The notes under the pieces were generated by a model. That model was not told where the DNA came from and ran no database searches. It saw only the letters and a program-made list of their open reading frames with translations. Of a stretch of DNA of 64,000 nucleotides, positions 42,301 through 50,401 are shown piece by piece. This DNA is from Micromonospora olivasterospora (GTDB taxonomy: Bacteria > Actinomycetota > Actinomycetes > Mycobacteriales > Micromonosporaceae). Location: NCBI RefSeq assembly GCF_007830265.1, contig NZ_VLKE01000001.1, forward strand, positions 6,262,001-6,326,000, written 5' to 3'. Position 1 is the stretch's first letter. Each line of letters opens with the position of its first letter. The translations under genes and the position numbers were made by a program.

Positions 42301-43698
42301 CACCCCGGCCAGCAACCCACCGTAACGGTCCACCAGATCCTGCTGGAACCGATACCACCGCTCGACCACCGGCCCACCCGCTGCCGCGACCCACGCCGGC
42401 ACCGGCGCAACCGGCACCGACAGGCTCGGCACCGACCACGACGGCACCGACAGATCCAGGCGCGGCGCGGGCAGGTCCAGACTCGGCGCGGGCAGGTTCA
42501 ACCCCGGCAGCGGCAGCGGCGGCGGGGTGGACGGCGGGGCCTGCCCGCCGGCACCCACAGCCTTCGGATCATCGGCCCCAGTCCGGTACCCCGTGAATGT
42601 GTCCCCACCAACCGGTGTCGGCCCCACCGGCATGACCGGCCTACCGTCGGGCGTGAAGTCCAGGCGAGGCATCTGCACCCGGGGCCCATTCATGGCGCGA
42701 CTCACGACGAGCCCGAGGCCGCTCGCGGCCGACCCGCCCGCCCCCGAAATCGCCCCGGACAGAAGATCCGCACCGAGATTGCCGGGGTCCCAGTACCCGT
42801 CGACCATCAAGCTGGCACCGATACCGAAGATTCCCTCCGTGCCGGTCTCCAACACCGGCCGCGTCAACAGATCGGTCAACAGCATCTTGGTGCTGTCCGA
42901 CAGGCCGAGTTTGCTGACCGCGGCGGCGACAGCGCCAGCGGCCTTGCCCAACGCCGGCCCGCCCGCCGTGCTCAGGAACGCCACCGCCCCCGCGTACGCC
43001 GCCTGCTTACCGACCGCCGACCAGTTCACCCCCGACTGCAAACCATCGGTCATCATCGACACCTCGGCCAGCAGCGCAGAACCCGGCATCGTCAGCATCT
43101 GCATCGCCGTGCTACTCGCCGCCGACCGGACCAACGCCGACCGCAGGACCACCTGGATGATCGTCCGCGTCTGGGCGACGTGTGTCGCCGCCCCCACCGG
43201 ATTCCACCACCACATCGCGGCGGCGGCGGCGAACTCGGCCTGCATGAAGGAGAACATGGCCACCGTCGTACGCTTGCCGGTCTCCGTCTCCAGGAAGAAC
43301 TTCTTCTCCGCCTCCACCACGGCGAGCATCAGATCGGCCGTCTCGGCCATCTTCCCCACGAACGGAACGGTCTGCGCCACGAACCGGTCAAAGGCCTCAC
43401 CCTCCCCCGCCTGCCGGACCGCCCTGACCGTCTGCTCCAGCAACGGACCCAGCACCGTACGCACCCGACCCGCCAGCAACTCCAGCGTGCCGATGTCATC
43501 CCACAACAACGGCAACCTCGCCCGGGACACCCCCACCCCGGTGAACCCTTCCAAAACCCGCAACGAACTCTCACTGAGCTCAACAGTCGAAAAAGCGGCG
43601 GCGACCAACGCGCAACGCTCCTTCCCCGCCCCCCGAACCAAGGACACCCAGTACGGATCAGCCAGCCGCGCAGACCGCCCACCCCAGCCCCCGACCAT
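34318..43698 (-). CDS. Giant multidomain protein: papain-like, OTU-like and tandem HTH-like repeats
   Basis: About 3126 residues. Order, numbered from the ATG at 43698: a helical, partly hydrophobic N-terminal region (1-370) reminiscent of secreted WXG/ESX-type toxin proteins; a Pro-rich linker and second helical region (440-585); a Ser/Asp repeat (about 860-887); a papain-like domain with Cys943 (DLWWCVAA), His1030 (QHVFALH) and Asp1050 (RVRDPL); two winged-helix-like copies (about 1240-1465); long degenerate repeats; an Asp/Leu repeat (about 1905-1970); an OTU-like domain with Asp1984, Cys1987 (PADGYC) and His2265 (NHYN); and seven ~100-residue repeats (about 2447-3126). A polymorphic toxin or effector is the best guess. 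The start is uncertain: the frame is open to 44046, and a GTG at 43758 is an alternative. The 3' end is truncated. Confidence 0.75.
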   Translation of the reverse strand: MVGGWGGRSARLADPYWVSLVRGAGKERCALVAAAFSTVELSESSLRVLEGFTGVGVSRARLPLLWDDIGTLELLAGRVRTVLGPLLEQTVRAVRQAGEGEAFDRFVAQTVPFVGKMAETADLMLAVVEAEKKFFLETETGKRTTVAMFSFMQAEFAAAAAMWWWNPVGAATHVAQTRTIIQVVLRSALVRSAASSTAMQMLTMPGSALLAEVSMMTDGLQSGVNWSAVGKQAAYAGAVAFLSTAGGPALGKAAGAVAAAVSKLGLSDSTKMLLTDLLTRPVLETGTEGIFGIGASLMVDGYWDPGNLGADLLSGAISGAGGSAASGLGLVVSRAMNGPRVQMPRLDFTPDGRPVMPVGPTPVGGDTFTGYRTGADDPKAVGAGGQAPPSTPPPLPLPGLNLPAPSLDLPAPRLDLSVPSWSVPSLSVPVAPVPAWVAAAGGPVVERWYRFQQDLVDRYGGLLAGVARAGESMAALAMPIEGVFAGWVEARRGDRVVAGFLSAVGLPAAALTEGFLTGVRQRAVAGMAEALASAGGQFPAGVRAQQVVAGLPAAFDLEALRAIAHLAAEHHIDRYLAAGLPTAAGTSWAVGTPTGAGVPAGAGAAVPSAAAIEAVKSAVRDRVDRSLNAILGTSALPAVLPAVVAGPDAAQVSAVADVVRQAVNDLPARFSAAAVPGVTGPAAGVATLDVQESGRTGAPAVPVTPEQHTAAAAGLAQAQFTALAHRYGLDPTGHDTLARPFQQEWKDRYQQVLAQAAGSATPATPGTPGTAGTPGTPDAASAGSTVPAGPAAPADGTPIHHHANASGRDNASAGGRDNATASDMSMSSDDVFSNLDTSDTMSISDVSLPDESLGGVPGKHGLSDADSFSDAGSFSDAGSFSDADSWRGVSLRDGPVSGGPGRHGEPAATTTGQDLTPFGSGQRAADWAAAQQVRPGSGDLWWCVAATLDVFHTEYKRLGNRAVFDDRIIGPDGRLAPTMGWPQLMEILDTVPERVAHPDGVAGEDVLAALRAAPGSMVVVRAAPPNEPQHVFALHSQPQDPGPPRIRVRDPLLPGAADRPEPDDPIRDPWLRHLFASSTRVAAFDGDGRPATITDLLGQAARHPRPTTTTGTDTSAFLLASTSPPRGPSHAMRADTTAPDPADSPHSDPLVDPADLLYLLVEAVGTEPDPEPQPMDPRKDDPSGTGPVSGDQEFQNVRDPDLDGMNLGTPHLDDEWEPPRNTGQVESPYWVSDPGQPQQAPLPDPPVGSQWVLNKKDARTLFAQHANHIATTTRQQPENLQELWNALIHRMEKNGTITASQPALVEATNTALSTVSKRIKILLDSGLLQLVQKAHGGRGVTQYRVSDPGQPQQAPLPDPPAGSQWVLNKKDARTLFAQHADDIATTTRQRDGLRELWNALIRLMDDAGIITVTLRALGKATTPSMDPRTVQDRIGVLLRSGLLRLVREGRGGVAARYGVSAPVQPRQAPPPGPALGPDRPQGEDLSRLDYGGTLPMPGTVSASSADTGLPWLPAPPEPLNDPDTPTASHWPTHDAAIPANVDPPIGNQPDDGRRNLGDWATNQGEPADLLDVDPVDLLYLLEAMDTAPDPEPQPTDPHWPQAPPGPISWSQPSGPQPSQFPGTQSFPHGLDGQDPAPQLPMPGPVPAPPADTGLPWLPAPTGSLNDPGIPTASLWQAGWDSDIGATDEHGAAAIPGDFGAPIGNQLDDGSNRNLDDPSGTGPASGDQEFQNVWDPDLDGMDLDTPKLVEWGPLQDTEQVQSPLSGMPGVDVAWVPLGVGDNATVAVPQQRDAGDHDPFHLGPRLLDPAFVEDLWMPYLDLDLGVGLGPGGVELSALPPGWGWTPPDGTEQVDSLYPPSGVPEVDVAWAPSVVGDDVTAPDDRDTEDHNLSSLDPALLNPAFTQDLSMPDPAPGPDPDADLDPDLVLDPDLDLVLDPGLVLDLDLDPDLVLDPDLDLVLDPDLVLDLDGVDGVGRPVLEFAVPADGYCVLSAFVVADPVWVRDVLAQAGVLPADLYEWLSGPERVRVSVGRMAGAVPAGSGLARVNELLQARVGSYLDTCFGGLPADVVVQRRHLPQGEPLRQVRELSDGQVLARLMERVGDQGVSVGGVVTEAAFLDAGRIRQRYDEARAELIGLWLDPGSVTDVPQEQLDFVNGRGRGFPVALLAPDRARDYLVHVLSTSDGPLEADEFAEVVDTVANWDRRWAGPGGEFLLPLLAHATGSRITVVQRTGRGVSPVAVFGPRDGRRVDLYYVAADPANPTHHNHYNAAVPAAVPLPSVPAELPRSDEWDRLFTRFSSVMGLPGAEDVRRGLQAQFDLIIDRTDFAEANGLSPEDVHRLRQALDTRGTSVPHLKGALLRLMSEVYEVNITLASAASGFHDNYGFAPGYPRMVALGYPDTQITSGPASPHTRSIPIRTGQSAGPHPTPQPPPAASTTKAPLPEPPDHVVTWRPGTDGPQTFREYLKTLEKKGELPDRVSLPEKKNLGPGMAAWVKAWAQGLQGKPAPDGHPYTQDEVAELSGNLIDKTSVGRYWREAAPPLPPPPDHVVKWRPGTDGPATLREYLKRLEEKGELPDGVSLTPDRKGKLGPGMAAWVKAWAQGCKPAPDGHRYTQDEVAELSGNLIDKTSVGRYWREAAPPLPPPPDHVVKWRPGTDGPATLREYLKRLEEKGELPDGVSLTPDRKGRLGPGMAAWVKAWAQGCKTAPDGHRYTQKEVATLSGKLIAPESVGRYWLEGAPPLPPPPDHVVTWGPGTDGPATLREYLKTLEEKGELPDRVSLTPDRRGKLGPGMAAWVKAWAQGLQGKPAPDGHPYTEDEVATLSGKLITQESVRSYWREAALPPPPDHVVTWRPGKDGPATLREYLKTLEEKGKLPDGVSLPKKKKLGPGMAAWVKAWAQRLQDKPTPDGHPYTQDEVATLSGKLITQTWVGKYWREAAPPLPPPPDHVVTWRPSKDGPATLRAYLKTLEEKGELPDPVSLTPDRQGRLGPGMAAWVKAWAQGCKTAPDGHRYTQDEVATLSGKLITRQSVGNYWLEAAPSLPPPPDHVVTWRPGKDGSATLREYLKTLEEKGELPDRVSLTPDEQGKLGPGMAAWVKAWAQGCKTAPDGHPYTEDEVATLSGKLISQ
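37797..37975 (-). repeat. Asp/Leu-rich tandem repeat inside the giant gene
   Basis: Short DNA units such as GATCCGGGTCCAGAACAA repeat about ten times with variation. On the coding strand they give runs like DLDPDLVLDPDLDLVLD (residues about 1905-1970). The segment is strongly acidic and hydrophobic at alternating positions and sits directly before the OTU-like domain. Confidence 0.85.
39310..39990 (-). repeat. Two copies of a winged-helix-like module inside the giant gene
   Basis: Two copies begin with GSQWVLNKKDARTLFAQHA, continue through ELWNALIxxM, and end in a recognition-helix and wing-like part (RIKILLDSGLLQLVQKAHGG against RIGVLLRSGLLRLVREGRGG). They are separated by a DPGQPQQAPLPDPP linker. 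The pattern resembles replication-initiator or MarR-like winged helices. Identity at both protein and DNA level shows recent duplication. Confidence 0.75.
41045..41116 (-). repeat. Four 18-bp units encoding a Ser/Asp-rich repeat
   Basis: GAATCCGCGTCGCTGAAC and close variants repeat four times without gaps (41045-41062, 41063-41080, 41081-41098, 41099-41116). They encode SFSDAG/SFSDAD hexapeptides upstream of the papain-like domain, probably as a flexible linker. Confidence 0.9.
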
Positions 43699-44087
43699 CT
43701 CCTCGGCGATGACCTCGGCACCGTCGCCCGCCCGGCGGCCGAGACCCCAACACCTCACCCCACGACCCGACCGACGCCCACCACCACCGGCAGTGTTGAT
43801 CGCCGAGAGCCACGCACCATCACCGTAGAGTGACGGTAGTCGACACCGGCGACGCGAGCCATCCCGCCCACACGTGGGCCACCACACATCCGCACCCCGC
43901 GCCGGGCCCCGGCGGCGTGTCACGCGAGAACTGGCTCCATGCGATTCACGGTCAGGAGTCCCTCCTGCCGTGGTCGGCTGTGATCGGGACGACGTGCGCA
44001 GGGCCGGCGCGATCGGCTGTGTGGCTCGTTCCGGCAAGCGGAACACTCCGCTCGGTAGATGGACCGGTGATCGCCACGGTGTGCACC

Positions 44088-44402
44088 ATGGACGCCACCC
44101 TTGCCGCCCCTAGGACACCGGTCGACGCGGCCGCCGAGTGCCTCCGCACGGCCGCGCGTGATCGGATTCCCTGTCCACCATTGCGCGGCCTCATCGATCC
44201 CGACGACGTCGCCACGGCGCCGTCCCCGCCGCCCCGCCCCGCCGTTCCGTACGCCGTGCAGGAGCGGCTGAGCGAGCTACGCCTGGTCGACGGAGCCAGG
44301 GTGGTCGGCCGCAAGATCGGCCTGACGTCCCCCGCCGTCCAGGCCCAGCTCGGCGTAGCGGTGCGCCGAGCCGCCTCCGGTCCATCACGGCCAGGTGGAT
44401 GA
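44088..44402 (+). pseudogene. 2-keto-4-pentenoate hydratase / oxalocrotonate decarboxylase, N-terminal fragment
   Basis: The 104-residue frame matches the first third of the MhpD/XylI family (DAAAECLRTAARDRIPCPPL, YAVQERLSEL, ARVVGRKIGLTSPAVQAQLGV). It then ends with unrelated VRRAASGPSRPGG and a stop. The normal protein has about 260 residues, so the catalytic remainder is deleted. Its TGA overlaps the ATG of the RidA gene (ATGA), preserving the operon link. The 389 bp upstream (43699-44087) hold the start region of the divergent giant gene; I see no certain promoter there. Confidence 0.8.
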
Positions 44403-44764
44403 CTCGCTCGGCGATTCAGCCCCTGCCGCTGCCGCATGGAACGCGCGCCGGCGACTATGCCTTCATCTCGGGCCAGGTGGCCGTCCGTCCCGCCGGCAGC
44501 ACGGTCATCGGCGATTTCGGGGCAGCAGCGCGGGCGGTCCTCGACAACGTCCGCGCCTTCTGCCACGCCGCCGGTGGAGACCTCAGCGATGTGTGCAAGG
44601 TAACCGCATTCCTGCTCAACGCCACCCTGTTCGAACCGTTCAACGCGGTCTACAGCGAGTACTTCGCTGACCCGCTGCCGGCCCGGTCGACGGTGTTGGC
44701 TCCGCTGTCCAATCCGGATCTGCGTATCGAAACCGAGGCGGGCGATCGCGGCTGGGCCGCGTGA
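44399..44764 (+). CDS. RidA/YjgF-family protein
   Basis: This 121-residue RidA-fold protein has DYAFISGQVAVRPAGSTVIGDF, VLDNVRAFCHAAGGDLSDVCKVTAFL, and the ligand Arg in LPARSTVLAPLSNPDLRIE. RidA proteins deaminate enamine/imine intermediates. Coupling to a hydratase/decarboxylase remnant suggests it may derive from a meta-cleavage operon, where a RidA-type 2-aminomuconate deaminase acts with these enzymes. That is inference. The C-terminal GDRGWAA looks slightly different from typical ends. Confidence 0.85.
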   Translation: MTRSAIQPLPLPHGTRAGDYAFISGQVAVRPAGSTVIGDFGAAARAVLDNVRAFCHAAGGDLSDVCKVTAFLLNATLFEPFNAVYSEYFADPLPARSTVLAPLSNPDLRIETEAGDRGWAA

Positions 44765-44778
44765 CGGCGAGGCGGCAG

Positions 44779-44812
44779 AGCGCCGGCGGATCTCAATGGA
44801 TCCGCCGGCGCT
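44779..44812. terminator. Perfect 14-bp hairpin between convergent genes
   Basis: AGCGCCGGCGGATC (44779-44792) and GATCCGCCGGCGCT (44799-44812) pair exactly with a 6-nt loop and are followed by TT. The hairpin lies between the convergent RidA and GH114 genes and should terminate both. Confidence 0.8.
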
Positions 44813-44825
44813 TTGATGACGGGGT

Positions 44826-46283
44826 TCAGCGGCACGGACGATAGACGGAGTCGTCCAGGTCGAGTGAGAAGAGCACGCCGTTGATGTTGGCCGCGTTGTC
44901 AGCCTGGCAGAAGGCAGTCGAGGAGCCGTATTCCGCGTGGAGGACCGGCTTGCCCGCGGCGATGAACGGCTGGTATTCGCCGCATTCGTTGTACCGGCCG
45001 CATTCCTCGTTGAGCGCCATGTCGAAGTAGTCGACGAGGTCGTCGATCTGGCCGAGGTCGTTCTTCATCACGGTGCTGAGGCCACGGGCGTGGGCGGTGT
45101 TGGCGAGGAACCGGTTGTACGCGAGTTGGTCGGCGGCGGTGAGCGGGAACCCGGTCCGGTTGATGTAGCCGTCCATGTTGTCGAACTCGACAGCGTCGAA
45201 CCCCTTCGCCCGGCACATGTCGATCCGTGCCGTCATGATGCGGGCCAGCGGGCTCGTGGGACTGATGCCGCGGACGTCGAGCCACCGTTCGCCGGCCCAA
45301 CCGTCGAGGTTCCGGCCGACGAGGCTCGCCGGGAACTGGCCCGCGTCGGGGCGCCAGTCCTCGTAGGAGCCCGCGCTGATGTAGCAGACCACCCGAATTC
45401 CGGCTCGGTGGAGGGCGGCGACGTCCGCCGAGGACGCGTCAAAACCGTCGATGTCGTAGATGTCGACATCCCGGAAGGGAGGCTTTGGCACGCCCGCGAT
45501 GACCCAGTTCCAGCTGACCTGCAGCGGCGGGCGCCAGCAGTCGGGGCACCGTACCGAGCTTGTCGTGCTCCCGGGTCGGGTAGACGGGGACGGCGGAGCG
45601 GTCGTTGGCGTCGTAGCGGAAGGTGACGTGGGTACGTGCGGCTGGGTCGATGGGGGTGGCGGAGTGGACGCGGACGGGGATCTGGCCCCGCCCGATGGTG
45701 CCGGCTGCCCGGGCGTCGAGGTCAGCGAGATGGCGACATAGTCGAGGTCGGCTGCGTCACGGCCGGTGTTGGTGGTGATTTGTAGCCGCAGCTCGCCGGT
45801 GGGTGACATGTACCGGGCGTAGGGTGCGGACGCGGGCCAGGCGAGCGACGTCCACGGGCCCCAGTGTGGAGCGCCGGCGTTGGTGCCCACGCGCACCCAG
45901 CCCCTCGCCGCCCAATCGAACAGTGCGAACGTCCAGGTCTGGGTCTCGGGGTCCGGACCGCGGTAGTTGACCCGTACGTCGACTGCGGTCACCTCCCTGG
46001 GCGACACGTCGGGCGGCGCGACGAAGGTGAGGTATCCGGAGTAGCGGCCGATGAACTCGACGTAGCGGTTCCAGTCATCGGTGGTGCCGGTGAGGTCGGC
46101 CTCGGCCAGGTTGGTCACCGGCTGCCCCTCACCCGTCCGGCCCGTCGTTGTCGTGCGCTGCGTAGCCGTAACTGCCGTCGTACTGGCCTGGGCACGAGGC
46201 GACAGGGCTGCGACCAGGCCAAGAACGATGGCCAGTACCACGACGCCGATCCCAGTGAGGTAGAGGGCTCTTGTCTTGGTCAT
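44826..46283 (-). CDS. Secreted GH114-type glycosidase (endo-alpha-1,4-polygalactosaminidase family)
   Basis: 485 residues. The N-terminal hydrophobic segment LYLTGIGVVVLAIVLGLVAAL is a signal or anchor. An unassigned beta-rich domain (about 60-200) and a Thr/Ser/Pro linker follow. The C-terminal GH114 barrel has WNWVIAGVP, VDIYDIDGFDASSADVAALH, VVCYISAGSYEDWRPDAG, catalytic Asp residues in FDAVEFDNMDGY, and NDLGQIDDLVDYFDMALNEEC. GH114 enzymes cut galactosamine-containing exopolysaccharides. The ATG at 46283 is preceded by AGGAATC. It follows a decayed carbohydrate-binding gene on the same strand. Confidence 0.85.
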   Translation of the reverse strand: MTKTRALYLTGIGVVVLAIVLGLVAALSPRAQASTTAVTATQRTTTTGRTGEGQPVTNLAEADLTGTTDDWNRYVEFIGRYSGYLTFVAPPDVSPREVTAVDVRVNYRGPDPETQTWTFALFDWAARGWVRVGTNAGAPHWGPWTSLAWPASAPYARYMSPTGELRLQITTNTGRDAADLDYVAISLTSTPGQPAPSGGARSPSASTPPPPSTQPHVPTSPSATTPTTAPPSPSTRPGSTTSSVRCPDCWRPPLQVSWNWVIAGVPKPPFRDVDIYDIDGFDASSADVAALHRAGIRVVCYISAGSYEDWRPDAGQFPASLVGRNLDGWAGERWLDVRGISPTSPLARIMTARIDMCRAKGFDAVEFDNMDGYINRTGFPLTAADQLAYNRFLANTAHARGLSTVMKNDLGQIDDLVDYFDMALNEECGRYNECGEYQPFIAAGKPVLHAEYGSSTAFCQADNAANINGVLFSLDLDDSVYRPCR

Positions 46284-46299
46284 GGCTGCGCGATTCCTG

Positions 46300-46929
46300 T
46301 TCAAAGCGGATTTCCTCAATTTGAACCGTGCTGCTGCCGCCGTGCCAGAAATCGAGATGGAGCTCACCTGGGGTGGTGCGGTTGACACGGTTTGCCGCCA
46401 GCGGAATGCGCAGGTCCTGGTAGCCGGTGGTGATGGTCCGATAGTCGCCCCTCACACCCGGTGGTCTCTCCCAGGATCGTTGCGGCCGTGACCGTCGGTC
46501 CATGCCGGATTACCGTCGAAGTTGTCGAGCAGTATCGGCTGTGCGGTCGGTCGGGGCGCCGGTGGTGCCGCACCCTGCGGCAGTCGGCGTCGGGACGGGG
46601 CCGGCGGCGGTGGGGGCGGGAAGTGATGCCGGGTCCGCCGGGTCGACGGTCGACTCGGAGGAAAGGTCGCTATCTCCGGTCCATAGGTACTCCTGCCGCT
46701 CGACGCGCCCGAGGTCGCCCTTGCCCCTGTCGCCGGCGCTGGCCATGCACACGCCGAGTACCGCCAGGGGCGCCAGGAAGCTGACGACGAGGAAAACCGC
46801 ACCCCGTCGCGCCGCCTTGGTTCGTTGCGTGACTGGTGGGCGGGTCTGCATCCGGAGGGGGGAGGACGGGTGCCGGGCAGCGTATCCGCGGCCGCGGGCT
46901 TCCCGTTGGGATTGGTCGTACCAGGTCAT
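46300..46929 (-). pseudogene. Decayed secreted carbohydrate-binding protein
   Basis: The first frame (ATG 46929) encodes an arginine-rich start, one hydrophobic helix (RGAVFLVVSFLAPLAVLGVCM) and a Pro/Thr linker, then stops at 46510. In a second frame QPILLDNFDGNPAW (about 46500-46545) is a carbohydrate-binding-domain start. In a third frame DYRTITTGYQDLRIPLAANR and ELHLDFWHGGSSTVQIEEIRF (about 46305-46445) are the end of such a domain. The middle of the domain is missing and at least two frame changes are needed, so the gene is dead. Confidence 0.7.
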
Positions 46930-47038
46930 CGTCTGCCACCTGACCTACGTGGACGGGGTCTCACATCGAGCACGGCTGCCGGTCAGCATCCGTTCACCAC
47001 CGCCCGCAGACACGGCCGACGCGTGAAGGCCGCTCGGT

Positions 47039-47070
47039 CCGCGCGGGGACTGCCACGCGTCCCCGCGCGG
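47039..47070 (-). terminator. Perfect 12-bp hairpin after the phospholipase gene
   Basis: CCGCGCGGGGAC (47039-47050) pairs with GTCCCCGCGCGG (47059-47070) across an 8-nt loop, 23 bases beyond the stop of the phospholipase C gene. Confidence 0.75.
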
Positions 47071-47092
47071 AGGCGGTCAGGCCACCGGCCGG

Positions 47093-50000
47093 TCAGGCGT
47101 CGACGATCGGGCTGGTGCCCACGCGGACGTTGTCGATCGCCCAGTACCAGTTGTTGCCGGCATTGAAGATTCGGAAGCTGACCTTCGCCGACGTGGCCCC
47201 AGCCGGGACGGGGCAGGAGAGCCGGACCAGCCGGTTCTCCTGGTCCCGGCCCTGGTTGGTGTTCCCGGAGGTGGCGCTGCTGTAGTGCAGCAGCTGGACC
47301 TTGTCGCCGGTGTCGAACTGCACGGTGACCTCGGCCTCCTGCGGGCTCTCCTGTCGGTAGTGGGAGTCGAAGCCCAGGTGGAGCGTGGCGGTGCCCGACG
47401 GGATGGCCACCGCCGGGGTGGTCAGGGTCGAGTCGAACCGGCCCCGGCCGGACGGGCCGCCGGTGTCGTCCCAGTCGTCGGGGTCGGCGACCGCGACGAC
47501 GCCGAGGGACCGGCTGAAGTTGGGGCGGTTCTGCCCGCCGGGGAACCAGAACTGCTTGGTCGGGAAGGTCCAGCCCTGCAGCTCCCGGGTGCCCTGTGGC
47601 ATGGCCGGCGCGTTGCTGACCGTCCAGCCCTCGGGGGCGGTCCGGGTCCAGCCGAGCAGGCCGGGCCGGCTCAGGTCGGCCGCCGGGGCGAGCGCGGGAA
47701 CGACGGACTCGAAGTCCTCCGCGAGCAGATAGCCGGTCATGACGGGCCCGGTCTTGGTGGACAGGGACGCGGTCGCCTGCTGGGCGCTGCCGCTCAGATT
47801 CGCCGTGACGGTCGCCTTGAGGCTGCCGGAGGCGCGCGCCGCGGTGGTGGGCGCGACGACGTCCCACTCCAGGCTGGCGGAGGAGCGGGCCGGAACGGAC
47901 GTCGGCGTGTCGCCCCGTGGGGTGGCGGTCCAGCCCGTCGGGAGGGCCAGCGTGGCGGACAGGCTGGTAAGCGGGGTGCCGCCGGCATTGGTGACGGCGG
48001 CGGTCACGGTGACCGGCCTGCCCGGCGAGATCACGGTGCCGTCGGTGCCGGGCGAGCTCGCCGGACCGGTCAGCGAGACGCTCATCGCGGGGGCGACCCG
48101 GGAGCGGACCCGGGCCTCGGCGAACCTCAGCAGGCCGTCGCCGTCGCCGTGGGCGGCTACCACCAGGCTGCCGGTGGTGGCGTTCGGGGGCGGCGTGACG
48201 GTGAAGCGCACATCGGCCGAGTCCCCGGCGGCGATCACGGTCGGCGCTGCGGCGGTCCGCTCGACCGTCCAGCCGGAGGGGGCGAGCAGGGCGACCGAGA
48301 GCTGGTCGAGCTTGGCGTCGGCCTGGTTCCGCACGGTGACGACGACATCGGTCGGGTTGCCTTGGGCGAACGGCGTGTCCAGGGCGGGCAGCGGCTGCGG
48401 CAGGACGATTGCAGCGGCCAGCGCCGGGGCGGTACCGGTCGCCGGGTCGGTGACGCCGGGCCTGCCGCCGGCCAGGCGGCCGGCCATCCGGCGCAGGAAC
48501 GTCGGGTCCGCCTGGTCGACGACCACGACGTCGTACCAGCCATGGTCGGGGAGGTGGATCGGCACGGTCTGGGTCTCGCCGGGCGCGAGGGTGACGGCCT
48601 GGACATGATCCCCGGGGTTGCGCGGGTAGACCGACTCGCCGACGAGGAGCGTGCGGGTGGCGGCGGAGGGGTTGGCGCACCGGACCTTCACCTGGCCGGG
48701 GACGGCCTGCTCGACGAGGTGGGCCTCGGCGCCCACACCGGTGCCGCGCAGTTCCCAGACGGACCAGCCGGGGCCGGTGACCTGCAGATCGTAGCCGTCG
48801 GCGCCGTAGCCGACCGTGTTGTCCGCGGTCCCGCCCGCGGGGACGGTCCAGGTGCGTGGGATGGTGCCGTCACCGGGGTAGGCGGTGAACGTCGCGGCGG
48901 TGGTGCCCGCGTTGCCGAGCCGGAGGCGGACGCCAGAGCCGGTGACGTCGGCCCGCAGGGACAGCCGGTACGGAGAGGGGCGCGTCGGGCGGGTGCCGGC
49001 CTCCTGCTGCGGGAGCGACTGGTTCTTCGGCGGTACGGGGTTCCAGCGGCCGACCGCCGACGGCACCGGCTCGGGCTGCTCCAGCCTGGGCTGCGCGTGT
49101 GCGCGCGTAGTGTCGAAGGCGGAGGTCAGGTCGCCGAACACGCTGCGGCGCCAGGCGCTGATGTTGGGCTTCTGGACACCGGTCCGCTTCTCCAGGAAGC
49201 GGATGAGCGAGGTGTGGTCGAACGCCTCCGAGCAGACGAAGCCGCCGACCGTCCATCGCGAGACGACCGTCATCGGCACCCGCGGGCCGGGGCCGACCGG
49301 GAGGCCGTTGAACCAGTCGTCGCTGTTGCCGGAGTCCGGCCGGGGCTCGACCGGGGCGGGCACGTGGTCGAAGTAGCCGTCGTTCTCGTCGAAGTTGATG
49401 AACAAGGCCGTCTTCGACCAGGTCTTCGGGTCGCTCGCGATGGCGTCGAGGAGGTCGTAGATGAGGTTGGCGCTGCCGACCGGGGTGGAGGAGCTGGGGT
49501 GCTCGGAGAGCGCCGCCGTCGGAACCAGCCAACTCACCTTCGGCAGCGTGCCGTTCTTGATGTCGGATCTGATCCGCTGGACGAGGGTGTTCGGCTCGGA
49601 GCGGTAGGCGCCCCGCATGAACAGCCGGCGGTCCGCCTCGGTCAGCGAGTCGACACCCTGCTGGAACTGGGCCAGCGCGGCCTTCCGCTGGTCCGCGGTC
49701 TTGCCCCAGAGGCCGTCGTAGAACTGCTTGGTGGTGGAGTACTGGCCGCTGACCTTGGAGAGGATCTTCCGGCCGATCTCCTTCCAGGGCCGGAAGTACT
49801 CCACCGCGTTGTCGGTGAAGTTGTCCCACTCCTGGTAGATCTGCCAGGAGACGCCGGCGGCCTCCGGGCGCTCGGGGTATGTCGTCCAGTCGTAGCCGGC
49901 GTGGGTGTAGGAGTACGCGGCGTTGGTGACAGCCCGGTTGGCGCTGCCCGGCTCGTAGCCGGTCGTGCCGGTCCACAGGTAGTTGGGGTTGGGGTTGGTC

Positions 50001-50401
50001 GAGCCGTAGACCGAGCAGAAGTAGGCGTCGCAGATGGTGAAGCGGTCGGCCAGTTCGTACTGGAGGGGGATGTCGCGCCGGTCGTAGAAAGCCATGGTGC
50101 TCTGGCCCTTGGCCGCGACCCAGTCGTTCCACCAGCCGTTCGCCCGGGCCCGGTTGGCGTCGGAGAAGCCGTGCGGGAGCGAGCCGAGGTACTGGATGTC
50201 GCTCTCGGGACGGCCGGCGTCGACCGCCGCCTGCCGGGCCGAGAACGGCAGGACCTCGCCGCCGCTGGTCCGTGGCTGCGCGAAGGCGGTGGCCCCGGTG
50301 GGCAGACGCAGCGGCGTACGGTCGCCGAAGCCGCGCACCCCCTTCAGGTTCCGTCGGTGGTACAGCCACGTTCTCCGTCGCACCTGTTCGAACGCCGACA
50401 C
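47093..50401 (-). pseudogene. Phosphocholine-type phospholipase C, N-terminus lost
   Basis: The 1102-codon frame contains most of a non-haemolytic phospholipase C (phosphoesterase family): GVRGFGDRTPLRLPTG, TICDAYFCSVYGSTNPNPNY, ALFINFDENDGYFDHVPAP, and the DUF756-like C-terminal domains. NEW3-type beta domains and a final jelly-roll-like domain (NNWYWAIDNVRVG) follow. Missing are the TAT signal and the first catalytic motif (EHVVVLMQENRSFDHYFG), which normally precede GVRGFGDR. Instead an unrelated VSAFEQVRRRTWLYHRRNL reads back to a TAG near 50453. The gene cannot give a normal secreted enzyme. Confidence 0.85.

Noticed and set aside
43699..44046. Longest possible N-terminus of the giant protein
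   Set aside because: The extra residues are Arg/Ser-rich with no secretion or domain signal and overlap the region serving the divergent hydratase remnant; kept only as an uncertainty on the start.
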